Counted from the first letter of the stretch, positions 35,756 to 45,082 are shown. The stretch is 50,170 nt of DNA from Luteitalea sp. (GCA_009377605.1 WHTT01000049.1:1-50170), one strand, 5' to 3'. Notes: generated by a model from the letters alone, not told the origin. Translations and numbers: made by a program.

Positions 35756-37873
35756 ATGGATCCGGGGGTGAAGGACTCCCCGCAGGCGGAGAACACGTCG
35801 TATGACGGCGTCGGCCCCGAGGTCGAGCCGGCGCGCGCCGCGCTCGTCAAGGAGTGGTTCGAGCGTATCGAATGCGCCAGGAAGCACTGGGACCACGTCT
35901 TCAAGCGCATGGACAAATGCGAGCAGTGGGCGGCGGAGGGCGCCGACAAGAAATGGGTCGACGCCGACAAGTACACGGTGCCGATCATTCCGCGGCACAT
36001 CAACCAGATCGTCGCTGCGCTGTACGCCAAGGATCCTCGCGTACTCGCGAAGCGCCGCAAGCAACTGATGTACCAGGTCTGGGACGGCGATCCGCAGTCG
36101 CTTCAGATGCTCCAGCAGGCGATGGCTATGCAGGCGGAGGCAGCGGAAGCCGGCGTCATGACGCCGCTGCCCCCTGAGATGGACGCGCTGTCGCAGGAAA
36201 TAGTCGCGGTCGACCAATACAACAAGATGGTCGACAAGATTGGCAAGACGCTGGAAATCCTATGGGGCCACTACACCGGCGAGCAGGATTGCGACTTCAA
36301 GGCTGAACTGAAGGCGCTCGTGCGGCGCACGAAGGTGTGTTCGGTTGGCTTCTGTGAGCTTGGCTACCAGCGCATCTTAGAGCCGCGGCCTGATGTGGAC
36401 GCGCAGATTTCCGACGTGACGGCCAAGATCAAGGCCACCGAGGCCGCGATGGGGCAGATGGCCGAGGGCAAACTGGAAGAAGACAGCCCGACCATTGAAG
36501 AATTGCGGCTCAATCTGCAAGACCTGCAGCAGCAAGAGAGCTTGGTCGTTCGCGAGGGGCCGGTGTTCGATTGGCCGAACCCGCGCAACATCATCATCGA
36601 CGAGAACCTGAAGAACCTGAAGACGCTTCGTGGGGCGAATTGGTATTCCCGCTGGTTCGACATGACGCCGAGGCAAGTTGCGGAAACGTACAACGGCGCG
36701 GACGGGAAACCGCTCGATCTGAAGGACGCTTACACGAAGTACAAGAGCGCCGAGAAGCGCAACGGCGACAAGAAAATGACCATGTGCCGGGTCCACAAGG
36801 TTCACGACAAGCGAAACCGGCAGTGCTTCGTGCTGATCGAGGGCTATCCGGATTTCGTCGTCGAGCCGCAGGCGTCTGACGTGAAGCTGGAGCGATTTTT
36901 CCCGCTGTTCCCGCTCGTATTCAACGAGGTGGAGCACGAGAACCAGAAATACCCACAGTCCGACGTGTGGCTGATGCGCCATGCGCAGTTCGACATGAAC
37001 CGCGCCCGGGAGGCGCGGCGGGAACATCGGCACGCGAACCGGCCGAAGTATTTCGCGGGGAAAGGATCGTTGGAAGACGCCGATCTCAAGGGAATGGAGT
37101 CCGCGCCGGCGCACGCCGTCATCGAGGTGAATTTGTCGCCGAACGAGGACATCAACAAGAAGGTCCAGAAGTTCGATCACGTCGGGATCGACCCGAATCA
37201 GTACGAGGTCGAGACGGCGTACCAGGACGCGCTTCGTGCAGTCGGCACCCAGGAGGCCAATCTGGGGTCGCTTTCGGGCGGCACCGCCACCGAATCGTCG
37301 ATCGCCGAGCAGTCGCGCATGTCGTCGATCGCCGACAATATTGACGACCTGGACGAGTTCTTGTCCGCGCTCGCTAAGGCGACTGGCCAGTTGATGCTGC
37401 TGGAAGTCACCAAGGATACCGCTATCGAGATCGCTGGCCCCGGTGCTGTGTGGCCGGATGCGCCGCCGACCCGCGAGGAGATCGCCAAGGACTTGCTGCT
37501 GGAGATCAAGGCGGGGTCGAGCGGCCGGCCGAACCAAGCCGCCGATCTCGCCAACATGGAGCGGGCGCTACCGTACCTGATCCAGCTACCGGGCGTGAAC
37601 CCGCAACCGTTGGCCGAGAAGTACGCCGAATTGCTCGGTATCGACATGGAGGAACTGTACGTTGCCGGGGCGCCGTCGATCACCGCGATGAACGCGATGG
37701 CGTCGAAGCCGATTTCGCCATTCGGGGCCGGCGAGGGCGCTGAGAGCGATCCCGGCCAGCAGGGGCCGGAAGGAGCGAATAACGCCCAAGGGCCGCAGGA
37801 GAACGAGAACGAAGCCGGCGGGCAGCCGGCGTTCCCGGGGCCGATGACCGGTCAGGCGCCGGGGGTGATGTAG
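35756..37873 (+). CDS. Portal protein (podovirus type, 705 aa)
   Basis: I start at ATG 35756 just after terL; upstream in-frame codons overlap it. The large size, N-terminal WFERIECARKHWDHVFKRMD with QWAAEGADKKWVDADKYTVPI, the PRNIIIDENLKNL and WYSRWFDMTPRQVAETYN region, and DVWLMRHAQFDMNRAREARREHRHANRP fit a P22-like portal with wing, stem and clip; the middle coiled part (DVTAKIKATEAAMGQMA) and the Gly/Pro/Gln tail (GGQPAFPGPMTGQAPG) are also usual. It forms the dodecameric DNA channel. No strong ribosome site is visible, suggesting coupling to terL. Confidence 0.85.
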   Translation: MDPGVKDSPQAENTSYDGVGPEVEPARAALVKEWFERIECARKHWDHVFKRMDKCEQWAAEGADKKWVDADKYTVPIIPRHINQIVAALYAKDPRVLAKRRKQLMYQVWDGDPQSLQMLQQAMAMQAEAAEAGVMTPLPPEMDALSQEIVAVDQYNKMVDKIGKTLEILWGHYTGEQDCDFKAELKALVRRTKVCSVGFCELGYQRILEPRPDVDAQISDVTAKIKATEAAMGQMAEGKLEEDSPTIEELRLNLQDLQQQESLVVREGPVFDWPNPRNIIIDENLKNLKTLRGANWYSRWFDMTPRQVAETYNGADGKPLDLKDAYTKYKSAEKRNGDKKMTMCRVHKVHDKRNRQCFVLIEGYPDFVVEPQASDVKLERFFPLFPLVFNEVEHENQKYPQSDVWLMRHAQFDMNRAREARREHRHANRPKYFAGKGSLEDADLKGMESAPAHAVIEVNLSPNEDINKKVQKFDHVGIDPNQYEVETAYQDALRAVGTQEANLGSLSGGTATESSIAEQSRMSSIADNIDDLDEFLSALAKATGQLMLLEVTKDTAIEIAGPGAVWPDAPPTREEIAKDLLLEIKAGSSGRPNQAADLANMERALPYLIQLPGVNPQPLAEKYAELLGIDMEELYVAGAPSITAMNAMASKPISPFGAGEGAESDPGQQGPEGANNAQGPQENENEAGGQPAFPGPMTGQAPGVM

Positions 37874-37887
37874 CCCCTCACGCAGAT

Positions 37888-37927
37888 TTGACAGCCTGTC
37901 GGAATATGTGATAGGTGTAGACCTACA
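37888..37927 (+). promoter_or_regulatory. Candidate promoter/operator before the capsid genes
   Basis: TTGACA (37888-37893), 18 bases and a weak TAGGTG -10 precede TGTAGACCTACA (37916-37927), an imperfect palindrome also found at 8122-8133 in the attP-like region. Binding there would overlap the start site. GGCCT/AGGCC and GGGC/GCCC stems follow in the leader. Confidence 0.4.
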
Positions 37928-37995
37928 GATTGGCATGACGCTTGCCCGAGGGCCTTACGAGGCCTTGGGGCGAGCGCCCTGAAAATGGAGACGTA

Positions 37996-39012
37996 ATGCC
38001 GGATTCGTCCCCGGACGCTGCGGCGCAAGCCGCGGAGAGTACCGTTACCCAGGGTGTAACGCCTGAATCACCCGCAGGCATTTCCGACGCAAAAGCCGAT
38101 TCGTCAGCGGCGAGTGGCGCAGAGCCTACGATCCTCGACAGCGTAAAGGCTGCCTTGGCTCCGAAGGCTGAAGAACCCCCGCCAGGTTCGCAAACCCAGG
38201 AAACGAAGGACAAGCCCGAGGGGGAAGACCCCGACGGCGAGCCACCCGACGTTACCGAAGAGGAGCTGACCGCACTATCCGGCAAGACGAGGCGTCGGAT
38301 CGAGTATCTGGCAAACGAGCGGAAAACGCTGACGGACGAGGTCGCAAGCCTCAAGCCAAAAGCGGCGGAAGCAGACCAGTTACGCGCCTACATGCAGCAG
38401 ACCAATCTGTCTAGCGACGAGTTCAACAACACGTTGCGGATTGTCTCGCTGATAAAGGAAGGCACTGATCCCCACGGGGTGCTTCAAGCACTCGGCCCCA
38501 TCGTCGAGCATTTCCAAAAGCAGGCGGGCGCTGTTCTACCGGCCGACCTGCAAGAGCAAGTTCGTCTTGGGTATGTCACCCAGGAACACGCTCAGGAGAT
38601 GGCTCAGCTTCGCAGTCGTACCCACTTCGCCGATGTTCGTGCCCAGAAGACGGCCGAGCAGACGGAGCAGGACAAACGGCAGCGTGAGCAGGCCGACATA
38701 GTTCGGACGGTTTCTGACACGGCGACTAAGTGGGAAACGGCAAAACGTACTTCGGATCCTGACTGGCACTTGAAGGCTGACCGAGTTCACGAACTGGTCG
38801 AGCTTCATGTTCGTCGGGATGGTTACCCGCGGTCGAATGATGACCTGTCCAAGATGCTGAACGGCATCCACGACAAGGTCACCAAAGAGATCAAGCGGTT
38901 CCGACCGGCGGTCACTGAAGTGAAACCCAACAACTCCGGTGAGACTTCGAACCGCGCGGTCGCGGAGCCAACAAGCGTGCTTGAGGCGATCAAGCAGCGG
39001 CTCGCGTCGTGA
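37996..39012 (+). CDS. Scaffolding protein
   Basis: ATG 37996 has GGAG six bases upstream and is preferred over the TTG at 37942, which lies in the structured leader. The 338-residue product has an acidic, Ser/Ala/Pro-rich N-terminus, a predicted coiled-coil middle (TRRRIEYLANERKTLTDEVASL, TAEQTEQDKRQREQADIVRTV) and a basic C-terminal helix (LEAIKQRLAS). This is the standard form of a phage scaffold that guides capsid assembly; it lies between portal and coat gene. No protease gene is seen, so the scaffold probably exits intact as in P22. Confidence 0.78.
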   Translation: MPDSSPDAAAQAAESTVTQGVTPESPAGISDAKADSSAASGAEPTILDSVKAALAPKAEEPPPGSQTQETKDKPEGEDPDGEPPDVTEEELTALSGKTRRRIEYLANERKTLTDEVASLKPKAAEADQLRAYMQQTNLSSDEFNNTLRIVSLIKEGTDPHGVLQALGPIVEHFQKQAGAVLPADLQEQVRLGYVTQEHAQEMAQLRSRTHFADVRAQKTAEQTEQDKRQREQADIVRTVSDTATKWETAKRTSDPDWHLKADRVHELVELHVRRDGYPRSNDDLSKMLNGIHDKVTKEIKRFRPAVTEVKPNNSGETSNRAVAEPTSVLEAIKQRLAS

Positions 39013-39037
39013 CGGATAACACGAAGGCGTAGAGGAA

Positions 39038-40072
39038 ATGCCGTTTACGGTAGCAGAACTTGAGAATGCGGCCCAGGCCGCGATCGACTTCCACTTCAAG
39101 AAGGGCAAGATCGTCAAGCAGACGATCCAGGATCGCCCGCTGTTCGACAAGCTGATGGGCAAGGAGAAGTCCTTCCCGGGCGCGCTGGAGAACATGACTG
39201 TCCGGGTGAAGGGTATCTACACCACGGACATTCAGGGCTTCGAGCACGACGACGATGTCAGCTACGGCAACCCGGCGAATATCAAGACCGCCGTGTACCC
39301 GTGGAAGCTCGTTCACTGGGGCATCAAGGTCACCAAGCACGAGTTGCTGAAGAACGGCATCTCGATCTCGCCTGGTGAGCAGAGCACCACCGCCCACGAA
39401 GGTGAGATGATTCGCCTTGCCAACCTGCTCGACGACAAGGTCGAGGACATGCAGGAAGGCGGCGAGCGGGGCATGAACAACATGTTTTGGGAAGACGGTT
39501 CCCAGGACGCCAAGGAAGTGCCCGGCCTCACCAGCTTCGTACTCGACGACCCCACCAGCGCGGTGACGGTCGGCGGCATCGACCAGGTGGCCAACGATTG
39601 GTGGCGCAACCGTGCGGCGCTCGCGCTCACGGCGACGACCGCTGCCGATCAGAACGTCGTGCAGACGCTTCAGCGCGAGTTCCGGCAGCTCCGCCGCTTC
39701 GGCGGCCGCCCGGATGTCCTCCTGGCCGGTTCCGACTTCATGGACTGGTTCGAGCAGGAACTTCGCGCGAAGGGCAACTACACGCTCGACGGCTGGGCCA
39801 ACAAGGGCTCGATCGACGCCAGCGTGGCGGACATTGCCTTCAAGGGCAAGCCGATCATGTACGACCCGACGCTCGATGACATGTCGAAGTCGAAGTACCT
39901 GTACGCGCTCGACTCTCGGCACATCTACCCGATGGCGATCGAGGGCGAGTCCATGCAGGACCACAAGCCGGCTCGGCCTGCCGAGAAGTACGTCATGTAT
40001 CGCGCCAAGACGTGGGTTGGTGGCCTGGTCTGTGACCAGCGCAACTGCCACGGCGTGTACTCGATCGCTTAA
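39038..40072 (+). CDS. Major capsid protein, HK97-like fold
   Basis: The 344-residue protein follows the scaffold and has characteristic capsid segments: N-terminal helix (AQAAIDFHFKKGKIVKQ), ENMTVRVKGIYTTDIQGF, YPWKLVHWGIKVTKHELL, DDKVEDMQEGG, and RPDVLLAGSDFMDWFEQELRAKG with FKGKPIMYDPTLDD and DSRHIYPMAIEGE, which match the P-loop/A-domain pattern of phage coats. AGAGGA stands just before ATG 39038. The predicted copy number is several hundred per head. Fold assignment is by pattern and position. Confidence 0.88.
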   Translation: MPFTVAELENAAQAAIDFHFKKGKIVKQTIQDRPLFDKLMGKEKSFPGALENMTVRVKGIYTTDIQGFEHDDDVSYGNPANIKTAVYPWKLVHWGIKVTKHELLKNGISISPGEQSTTAHEGEMIRLANLLDDKVEDMQEGGERGMNNMFWEDGSQDAKEVPGLTSFVLDDPTSAVTVGGIDQVANDWWRNRAALALTATTAADQNVVQTLQREFRQLRRFGGRPDVLLAGSDFMDWFEQELRAKGNYTLDGWANKGSIDASVADIAFKGKPIMYDPTLDDMSKSKYLYALDSRHIYPMAIEGESMQDHKPARPAEKYVMYRAKTWVGGLVCDQRNCHGVYSIA

Positions 40073-40083
40073 GGGGAAAACAG

Positions 40084-40977
40084 ATGACTTTCAAGATCGT
40101 AGAAACCACTGTCTCCTCGGCGGTCGTTACGGCCGGCACGTTCACGGTGGCTTACCCCGAGAACACGTCGTCCGGTACGTTCGCGGGCGGCAACAAACAC
40201 GCTGCTTGGGTTGACACCCATCAGTACCTCTACACGGCGGCGGCCGGCGAGATTTCGCTGTCCTTCGGCGCGTCGGAGATCACCGTCACTTACAATGGGT
40301 CGACCACCATCGCGGCCGGCTCGCGCATCAACGCGCAGCTCGACATTCTCGGGTCCGACGACCAGGCCCCGGGCGCGTTCGAGTTGCCGATCGCGACCGT
40401 CCCGTTGGACGTATACCTGATCGACTTGGGTGCGCCTGTCACGGCGGACCCGAACGGGGTGGCGGAATCCCAAACCGTCACGGGTGTGGGAACGGCGTTC
40501 GACCTGGACGGCATCCTCGTGTCTGGCGGCGAGGCCATCATGGACGCGCCCCGCGCTCTTGTGGGGGCGTGGACCAACACGGCGGTCATCACCATCACGG
40601 GTGAGGACGTTTACGGCAACGTGATGGTCGAGGTTTCGGCCTCTGGTACAGGGCACACCGGCACGAAGGCGTTCAAGAAGGTCACGGAGGTCACGACCTC
40701 GGCGACCATCACGGGGGCTTCGGTCGGTACCTTGGACGTGCTCGGCCTGCCGGCCTACATCGGCAGCGCGGCGTATGTGCTGGCCGAACTCGAAGATGGC
40801 GCAGCGGCGGTTGCCGGCACGCTGGTTCTGGGTGTCAACACCACGCCGACGGGTACGACCGGCGACGTGCGCGGCACCTACGACCCGAACACGGGGGCCG
40901 ACGGCTCCACGTCGTTCAAGCTGCTGGTGGTTCTGCCTGATCCGGCGAACCGCGGCATCGACCAGTTCGCTGGCTAA
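40084..40977 (+). CDS. Capsid decoration or head-associated protein with Ig-like domains
   Basis: AAGGGGA precedes ATG 40084. The 297-residue protein is beta-rich: an N-terminal domain (TVAYPENTSSGTFAGGNKH, ISLSFGASEITVTYNGST) and a C-terminal part with Ig-like strand repeats (AVITITGEDVYGNVMVEVSASG, TTSATITGASVGTLDVLG). Position right after the coat gene and abundance-type ribosome site suggest a decoration protein on the capsid surface or the second major head protein. No known enzymatic motif. Confidence 0.65.
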   Translation: MTFKIVETTVSSAVVTAGTFTVAYPENTSSGTFAGGNKHAAWVDTHQYLYTAAAGEISLSFGASEITVTYNGSTTIAAGSRINAQLDILGSDDQAPGAFELPIATVPLDVYLIDLGAPVTADPNGVAESQTVTGVGTAFDLDGILVSGGEAIMDAPRALVGAWTNTAVITITGEDVYGNVMVEVSASGTGHTGTKAFKKVTEVTTSATITGASVGTLDVLGLPAYIGSAAYVLAELEDGAAAVAGTLVLGVNTTPTGTTGDVRGTYDPNTGADGSTSFKLLVVLPDPANRGIDQFAG

Positions 40978-40987
40978 GTTGAAAACT

Positions 40988-41015
40988 GAGAGAGGTGCAG
41001 AACTGCACCTCTCTC
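40988..41015. other. 13-bp perfect hairpin after decoration gene
   Basis: GAGAGAGGTGCAG (40988-41000) and CTGCACCTCTCTC (41003-41015) are exact inverted repeats around AA. No U-tract follows, so it may stabilise the upstream capsid mRNA, attenuate transcription or be an RNase III site. The left arm overlaps a plus-strand AAAACTGAGAG. Confidence 0.65.
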
Positions 41016-41033
41016 CCCACTAGAAGGTGATCG

Positions 41034-41465
41034 ATGTCTGACCTACGACCCCTCTACGACTGCACCGTGCAGCTTCACGGCTCCAAGGAAAATCAGGTTC
41101 GCAAGACGGTGACAGCAGCCGAGATCCAAGTGCTGCAGAAGATTCACGGCGGCAACGAGCGCGGCAATCCCGGCGTTGTCGATATCGTGCCGACCAAATC
41201 CAAGAAGGCCGCTCGGCGCAACGATGTGCAGGAGCGCGCGTACTTGGCGCGCCGATACACGTCGTCCAAGACTTCCGGCGAAGTGCTGGTGAACAGCATA
41301 TTCGGCATCGGCACCGCGCTGCCGCGCGAAGTCTCCGACATCCAGCTGGCCACCACGGTCACACCGGTCGTGGATGACGAGGGCGAGATCGTTGATCTGG
41401 AAGCCATGAAGGACGTTCGTCGCACCAAGCTCCCCAAGGCAGAGCCGGCGCAGATCGAGGCGTAA
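41034..41465 (+). CDS. Hypothetical head-region protein, 143 aa
   Basis: ATG 41034 follows AAGGTGA. The product has a central basic segment (VPTKSKKAARRNDVQERAYLARRY), a beta-like N-terminus (LYDCTVQLHGSKENQVRKTVT) and an acidic C-terminus. It may be a head completion or connector factor given its position between decoration and adaptor genes; sequence does not show this. Confidence 0.6.
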   Translation: MSDLRPLYDCTVQLHGSKENQVRKTVTAAEIQVLQKIHGGNERGNPGVVDIVPTKSKKAARRNDVQERAYLARRYTSSKTSGEVLVNSIFGIGTALPREVSDIQLATTVTPVVDDEGEIVDLEAMKDVRRTKLPKAEPAQIEA

Positions 41466-41468
41466 CCA

Positions 41469-42185
41469 GTGCGCGGTTCCCAGTTCCTCGAAATGGTCAC
41501 GATGTTACGTGATGAACTGGGCCGCACCAATGACGTAGCGGTCAGCACCGGCGACGTGGCGTCGCTGAAGCGCACGATCAACCGCAACTACGAAGCCCTC
41601 TACGCCGACTACGACTGGCCGCATCTGCGCCAGTTCGCAACCATCCCGCTGCTCCAGGGCGAACGCTACTACGACCCGCCGTCGGTGCCATCCGACCCCG
41701 ACATCCCCGCGCCGATGGACTATGACCGGATCGAGCGGATCGATGTCCGGTGGTCGGGCCTTTCCTACCCGGTCGAGCGAGGCATAGACGCCAACGACTA
41801 TAACTCAATCGACAGCGAAGAAGACGAGCGCAACGGCCCCGTTCTGAAGTGGGATGTGCGGTTCACCGGTGACGCGGAACAGATCGAAGTCTGGCCGATC
41901 CCCGACACGAATGACCAGAAGCTCCACTTCACGGGCTTCCGGAAGTTCACGCGGCTCGTGAACGACAGCGACATTTGCCTGCTCGACGACAATCTCGTGG
42001 TGCTGTTCAGCGCGGCCGAGCTGCTGGCGCGGCAGGAGAGCAAGGACGCCGGCGCCAAGGGGGCGGCCGCGCAGGCGCTCTACACGCGGCTCAAGGGGCG
42101 AAGCAAGGGCGGCAGCCGCACCTACACGCTCGGCGGCCACCTGGAAAAGAAGCCGTTCACGCTGGCGGTGCTGGTGGGGCGGTGA
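41469..42185 (+). CDS. Head-tail adaptor, P22 gp4-like
   Basis: The 238-residue protein (GTG 41469) has the pattern of podovirus portal-adaptor proteins (DUF6682 type): N-terminal helix LEMVTMLRDELGRT, LKRTINRNYEALYADYDWPHLRQFA, then an alternating beta region IERIDVRWSGLSYPVERGID and GDAEQIEVWPIPDTNDQKLHFTGFRKF, and ending in LLARQESKDAGAKGAAAQAL. It would ring the portal and connect the nozzle. Confidence 0.78.
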   Translation: MRGSQFLEMVTMLRDELGRTNDVAVSTGDVASLKRTINRNYEALYADYDWPHLRQFATIPLLQGERYYDPPSVPSDPDIPAPMDYDRIERIDVRWSGLSYPVERGIDANDYNSIDSEEDERNGPVLKWDVRFTGDAEQIEVWPIPDTNDQKLHFTGFRKFTRLVNDSDICLLDDNLVVLFSAAELLARQESKDAGAKGAAAQALYTRLKGRSKGGSRTYTLGGHLEKKPFTLAVLVGR

Positions 42186-42188
42186 CGG

Positions 42189-42491
42189 ATGGAGGAGTTA
42201 TTCCGCCGTCTTGCCGCAATGACACCGCCGATCTGGGAACGGCCGATTGATTGGTCGCGCCCAGTTATTGACAACGGCGATGGCAGTTTCTCAACCGAGA
42301 GAACGATCACCGTCGGCGGCGGCCCGTACACAAACATGCCTTCCATCGTGAACGGCGTGGAGTTGCCCCCCGACGCAGCGGTTCAGATGCACCGGTGGGG
42401 CGTGAACGAGCCCACGGGGCAGTACCCAACGATTTCTCAAGCCATAGCGGCGGCGATGCAGCGTTCGCACGCCAAAGACCGGCCCCAGTAA
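42189..42491 (+). CDS. Small conserved phage protein, 100 aa
   Basis: The core DGSFSTERTITVGGGPYTNMPSIVNGVELPPDAAVQ is a small beta domain that recurs, to my memory, in podovirus virion clusters, often as the C-terminal domain of internal proteins. Here it stands alone between adaptor and nozzle genes. Function unknown. ATG 42189 lies three bases after the adaptor stop. Confidence 0.6.
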   Translation: MEELFRRLAAMTPPIWERPIDWSRPVIDNGDGSFSTERTITVGGGPYTNMPSIVNGVELPPDAAVQMHRWGVNEPTGQYPTISQAIAAAMQRSHAKDRPQ

Positions 42492-44579
42492 ATGGCCCAG
42501 CTCCACATCAAAGACTTCAAATTCGGGCTCGACCGCCGCCGCCCCCGGGTGACGGGTGTTCCCGGTACGCTGTGGGTGCTCAAGAACGCCCACATCACGC
42601 GCGGCGGCGACATCGAGCGCGCCAAGCGGTTCGTCCCTACGTTCACCCTTCCGGCCGGCACGCACAGCATGGCCCGCCTGCGCGAAGACATATACGTGTT
42701 CGGGTCGGAAGACCTCGAAGCGTCCGTGCCCGACGGGGTGAACTACCAGCGGCTCCAGGCGCCCGGCGATCCCGTCATGACGGAAGTTCTGGGTGTCGCG
42801 GCATTTGCGGGCAAGCTGTACGTCGTCGCGGCGTTCGACGACGGCACGACGTACCACTTCTACGACGGCGTACTGGTATCGGACTTCGACCCGGCGTCGG
42901 GCGATTTCACGCAGTTTGCCTCCAACCTGGCGGCCAAGATCGACGAATCGGAAGACGTTTCGGCTACCGCCTCCGGTGCTTCGATCCTGCTCGAAGCGCG
43001 CACCGCCGGCGAGGAAATCACCATCTCGGCGTCGGCCATCAACGGCGCGGGCGGCGTGGACGACCAAACAGCCGTCAACACCGAGACGCAGGCCGCCGTC
43101 GAGGAAGTCGCGGAGGTGCGCGCCGAGGGGCGGGTCACAATCAACGTGCCGGGGAGCGCAACCATTAAGCCGCGCATCGCCCAGATCACGACCAGCAACG
43201 GCGTGCAATTGCTGAAGGCCGCCGCGGAGGTGGCGGTCAACCCCATACCCACGCAGGAAGGCCGGTTGACCGCTGAAACCAAGAGCCAGATCAACGCTAA
43301 GACGGCGGTCCACGGGTACACGGCGACCCGCGACGGCAATCAGATATTCATAAAAGCCCCGGTCGGCGAGGGGACAGCCGCCAACGGGCGTTCGATGTCC
43401 ACCAACCACAACAGCGCGGTAACCGTCAACGAGACCAATTTTTCAGGCGGCGTCAATCACGCTAACGCGAGACGCCAGAAGAACACGATCGCGCTCGGCG
43501 GAACTTACGAGGGCGCCGACCTGTACACCGTCACGGTGGAGGGCACATCGTACTCGCTGACCGGCGATGGCGGCAGCTCGGCGGGTGCGTTTGTGTTCGC
43601 CTACAAGTCCCGCATCTGGGCACTGGCCGAGACGCTGCTGCGCGGGTCCAAGCTCAACGATCCCACCAACTGGACGGATAGCGATGCGTCGTCCGGCGCC
43701 GTCACGATCGACACGTCGAACGAATCGCAAGGGTCCGGCATCCTGGTGGGGGCGGCCGAGTACCAGAACCTCATCGCGCTATTCGCTAAGGATCAGGTCC
43801 GGATGTACGCGATCTTCGCGGACGCCGAGCAGATCAAGCACGAACAGACGCTCGACAACACCGGCACGCACTCGGGGCGGTCGGTTATCACCTACGGCAA
43901 CAACGATGTCTACTATCTCGATTCAAACGGTATTCGGTCGATCCGGGCGCGCGACACCATCAACGCCTCTTTCGTGACGGACATCGGCGCCCCGCTGGAT
44001 ACGTTTATCCAGGATCATCTCGCGGTGTTGGCGTCGACGGTCGCGAGCCAAGCAGTGGCCACCATCGAGCCCAGCGACAGCCGGTTCTGGCTGGCTCTTG
44101 GAGAGAGAGTTTACGTGCTGTCGTTCTTTCCGGCCAGCAAGATAACGGCGTGGAGCTTCTACGAGCCGCCGGTGCCGATCACCGATTTCGTACGCAGAGG
44201 CCGCCGGCTGTACTGCCGTGGTGGGGACATAATCTACCTCTACGGCGGGCAGAGCCATGTGGAGTACCCGGAAGCCGACGAGATGCCCGTGCTGGTGAGC
44301 ACGCCGTTCATGGATGCGGACGCTCCCAACACCGAGAAGCAAATCACCGGGTTCGATATCTCGTGTCAGAACGAATGGCTTGTGAAAGTGCTGGTCAACC
44401 CGAACGACGAAGACGAGAAGGTGGAGATCGGGCGCATCTACAAGAATACGTCGGTCATCCCCCACATCCCGGTGTCGGCCCGAACGGCGCAATTCGCGTT
44501 TGAATTCGAGTGCACCAAGGGCGGGCTTGCGACAATCTCGACGGCGTCGATGCACTTCAAAGGCGATGAATCACGGTGA
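42492..44579 (+). CDS. Tail nozzle / tail stabilisation protein (gp10/gp12-like)
   Basis: The 695-residue protein starts with LHIKDFKFGLDRRRPRVTGVPGTLW, continues with a beta-propeller-like frame (SMARLREDIYVFGSE, FAGKLYVVAAFDDGT, NLIALFAKDQVRMYAIF, VITYGNNDVYYLDSNGIRSI, FWLALGERVYVLSFF) and carries an inserted beta-rich part (about residues 150-360). This matches the nozzle/tail tubular protein B class that forms the distal channel of podovirus tails. It ends in a GTGA overlap with the next gene. Confidence 0.78.
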   Translation: MAQLHIKDFKFGLDRRRPRVTGVPGTLWVLKNAHITRGGDIERAKRFVPTFTLPAGTHSMARLREDIYVFGSEDLEASVPDGVNYQRLQAPGDPVMTEVLGVAAFAGKLYVVAAFDDGTTYHFYDGVLVSDFDPASGDFTQFASNLAAKIDESEDVSATASGASILLEARTAGEEITISASAINGAGGVDDQTAVNTETQAAVEEVAEVRAEGRVTINVPGSATIKPRIAQITTSNGVQLLKAAAEVAVNPIPTQEGRLTAETKSQINAKTAVHGYTATRDGNQIFIKAPVGEGTAANGRSMSTNHNSAVTVNETNFSGGVNHANARRQKNTIALGGTYEGADLYTVTVEGTSYSLTGDGGSSAGAFVFAYKSRIWALAETLLRGSKLNDPTNWTDSDASSGAVTIDTSNESQGSGILVGAAEYQNLIALFAKDQVRMYAIFADAEQIKHEQTLDNTGTHSGRSVITYGNNDVYYLDSNGIRSIRARDTINASFVTDIGAPLDTFIQDHLAVLASTVASQAVATIEPSDSRFWLALGERVYVLSFFPASKITAWSFYEPPVPITDFVRRGRRLYCRGGDIIYLYGGQSHVEYPEADEMPVLVSTPFMDADAPNTEKQITGFDISCQNEWLVKVLVNPNDEDEKVEIGRIYKNTSVIPHIPVSARTAQFAFEFECTKGGLATISTASMHFKGDESR

Positions 44580-45082
44580 AGCCTTTCATCCGCGAGGCCA
44601 CGTTGGCCGACGTTCACGCCGTGATGGCGGATTTGTCGGGAGTATCGGCATCTGAAGTCCTACGGGGCAAGACGTGGTGGCAGGCCCTCCCGCTCACACG
44701 GGAACTGTGCAAGCAAGGGCCGGTCGACGCCCTCATTTGGGGTGGCGAGCCGATCGCTGTTTTGGGGCATATCCCCGCAAACCGCGATCCATACACCCGG
44801 TTCACGTGGACGCGCTACCGTCAGGCGTTCTTCGAGCATGGCTTACGAACCATGTTGATTGCCCGTAAATACATGAAAACATTGCAGCTTTTGTACCCGG
44901 GCGTCAAATTCGACAGTTACACCAACTCCCGGCACCCGGACATAGTTCGGTGGCACAAGCTGTTCGGTTACGAGTTCATGGGGGAATACAACGGCCAAGC
45001 TCTGCTGTTCCGGCTGAAGCCGCTGGAAGCTCCTGCGCCGGTTGTCGAAAAGCGAGACACGGGCTTGCCTACGCCGGCCTAA
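44576..45082 (+). CDS. T7 gp13-like (DUF2833) GNAT-fold protein
   Basis: The 168-residue product begins FIREATLADVHAVMADLSG and contains LTRELCKQGPVDALIWGGEPIAVLGH, TKR-free middle helices and YTNSRHPDIVRWHKLFGYEFMGEY, the order of a GNAT acetyltransferase fold with the degenerate C-terminal WHKLFGYEF motif found in T7 gp13. T7 gp13 is needed for internal virion protein assembly and not known as an enzyme. GTG 44576 overlaps the nozzle stop. Confidence 0.8.
   Translation: MKPFIREATLADVHAVMADLSGVSASEVLRGKTWWQALPLTRELCKQGPVDALIWGGEPIAVLGHIPANRDPYTRFTWTRYRQAFFEHGLRTMLIARKYMKTLQLLYPGVKFDSYTNSRHPDIVRWHKLFGYEFMGEYNGQALLFRLKPLEAPAPVVEKRDTGLPTPA

Noticed and set aside
37942-37996. Longer start of the scaffold gene (TTG 37942)
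   Set aside because: It lies inside hairpin-rich leader, and ATG 37996 has a good ribosome site.
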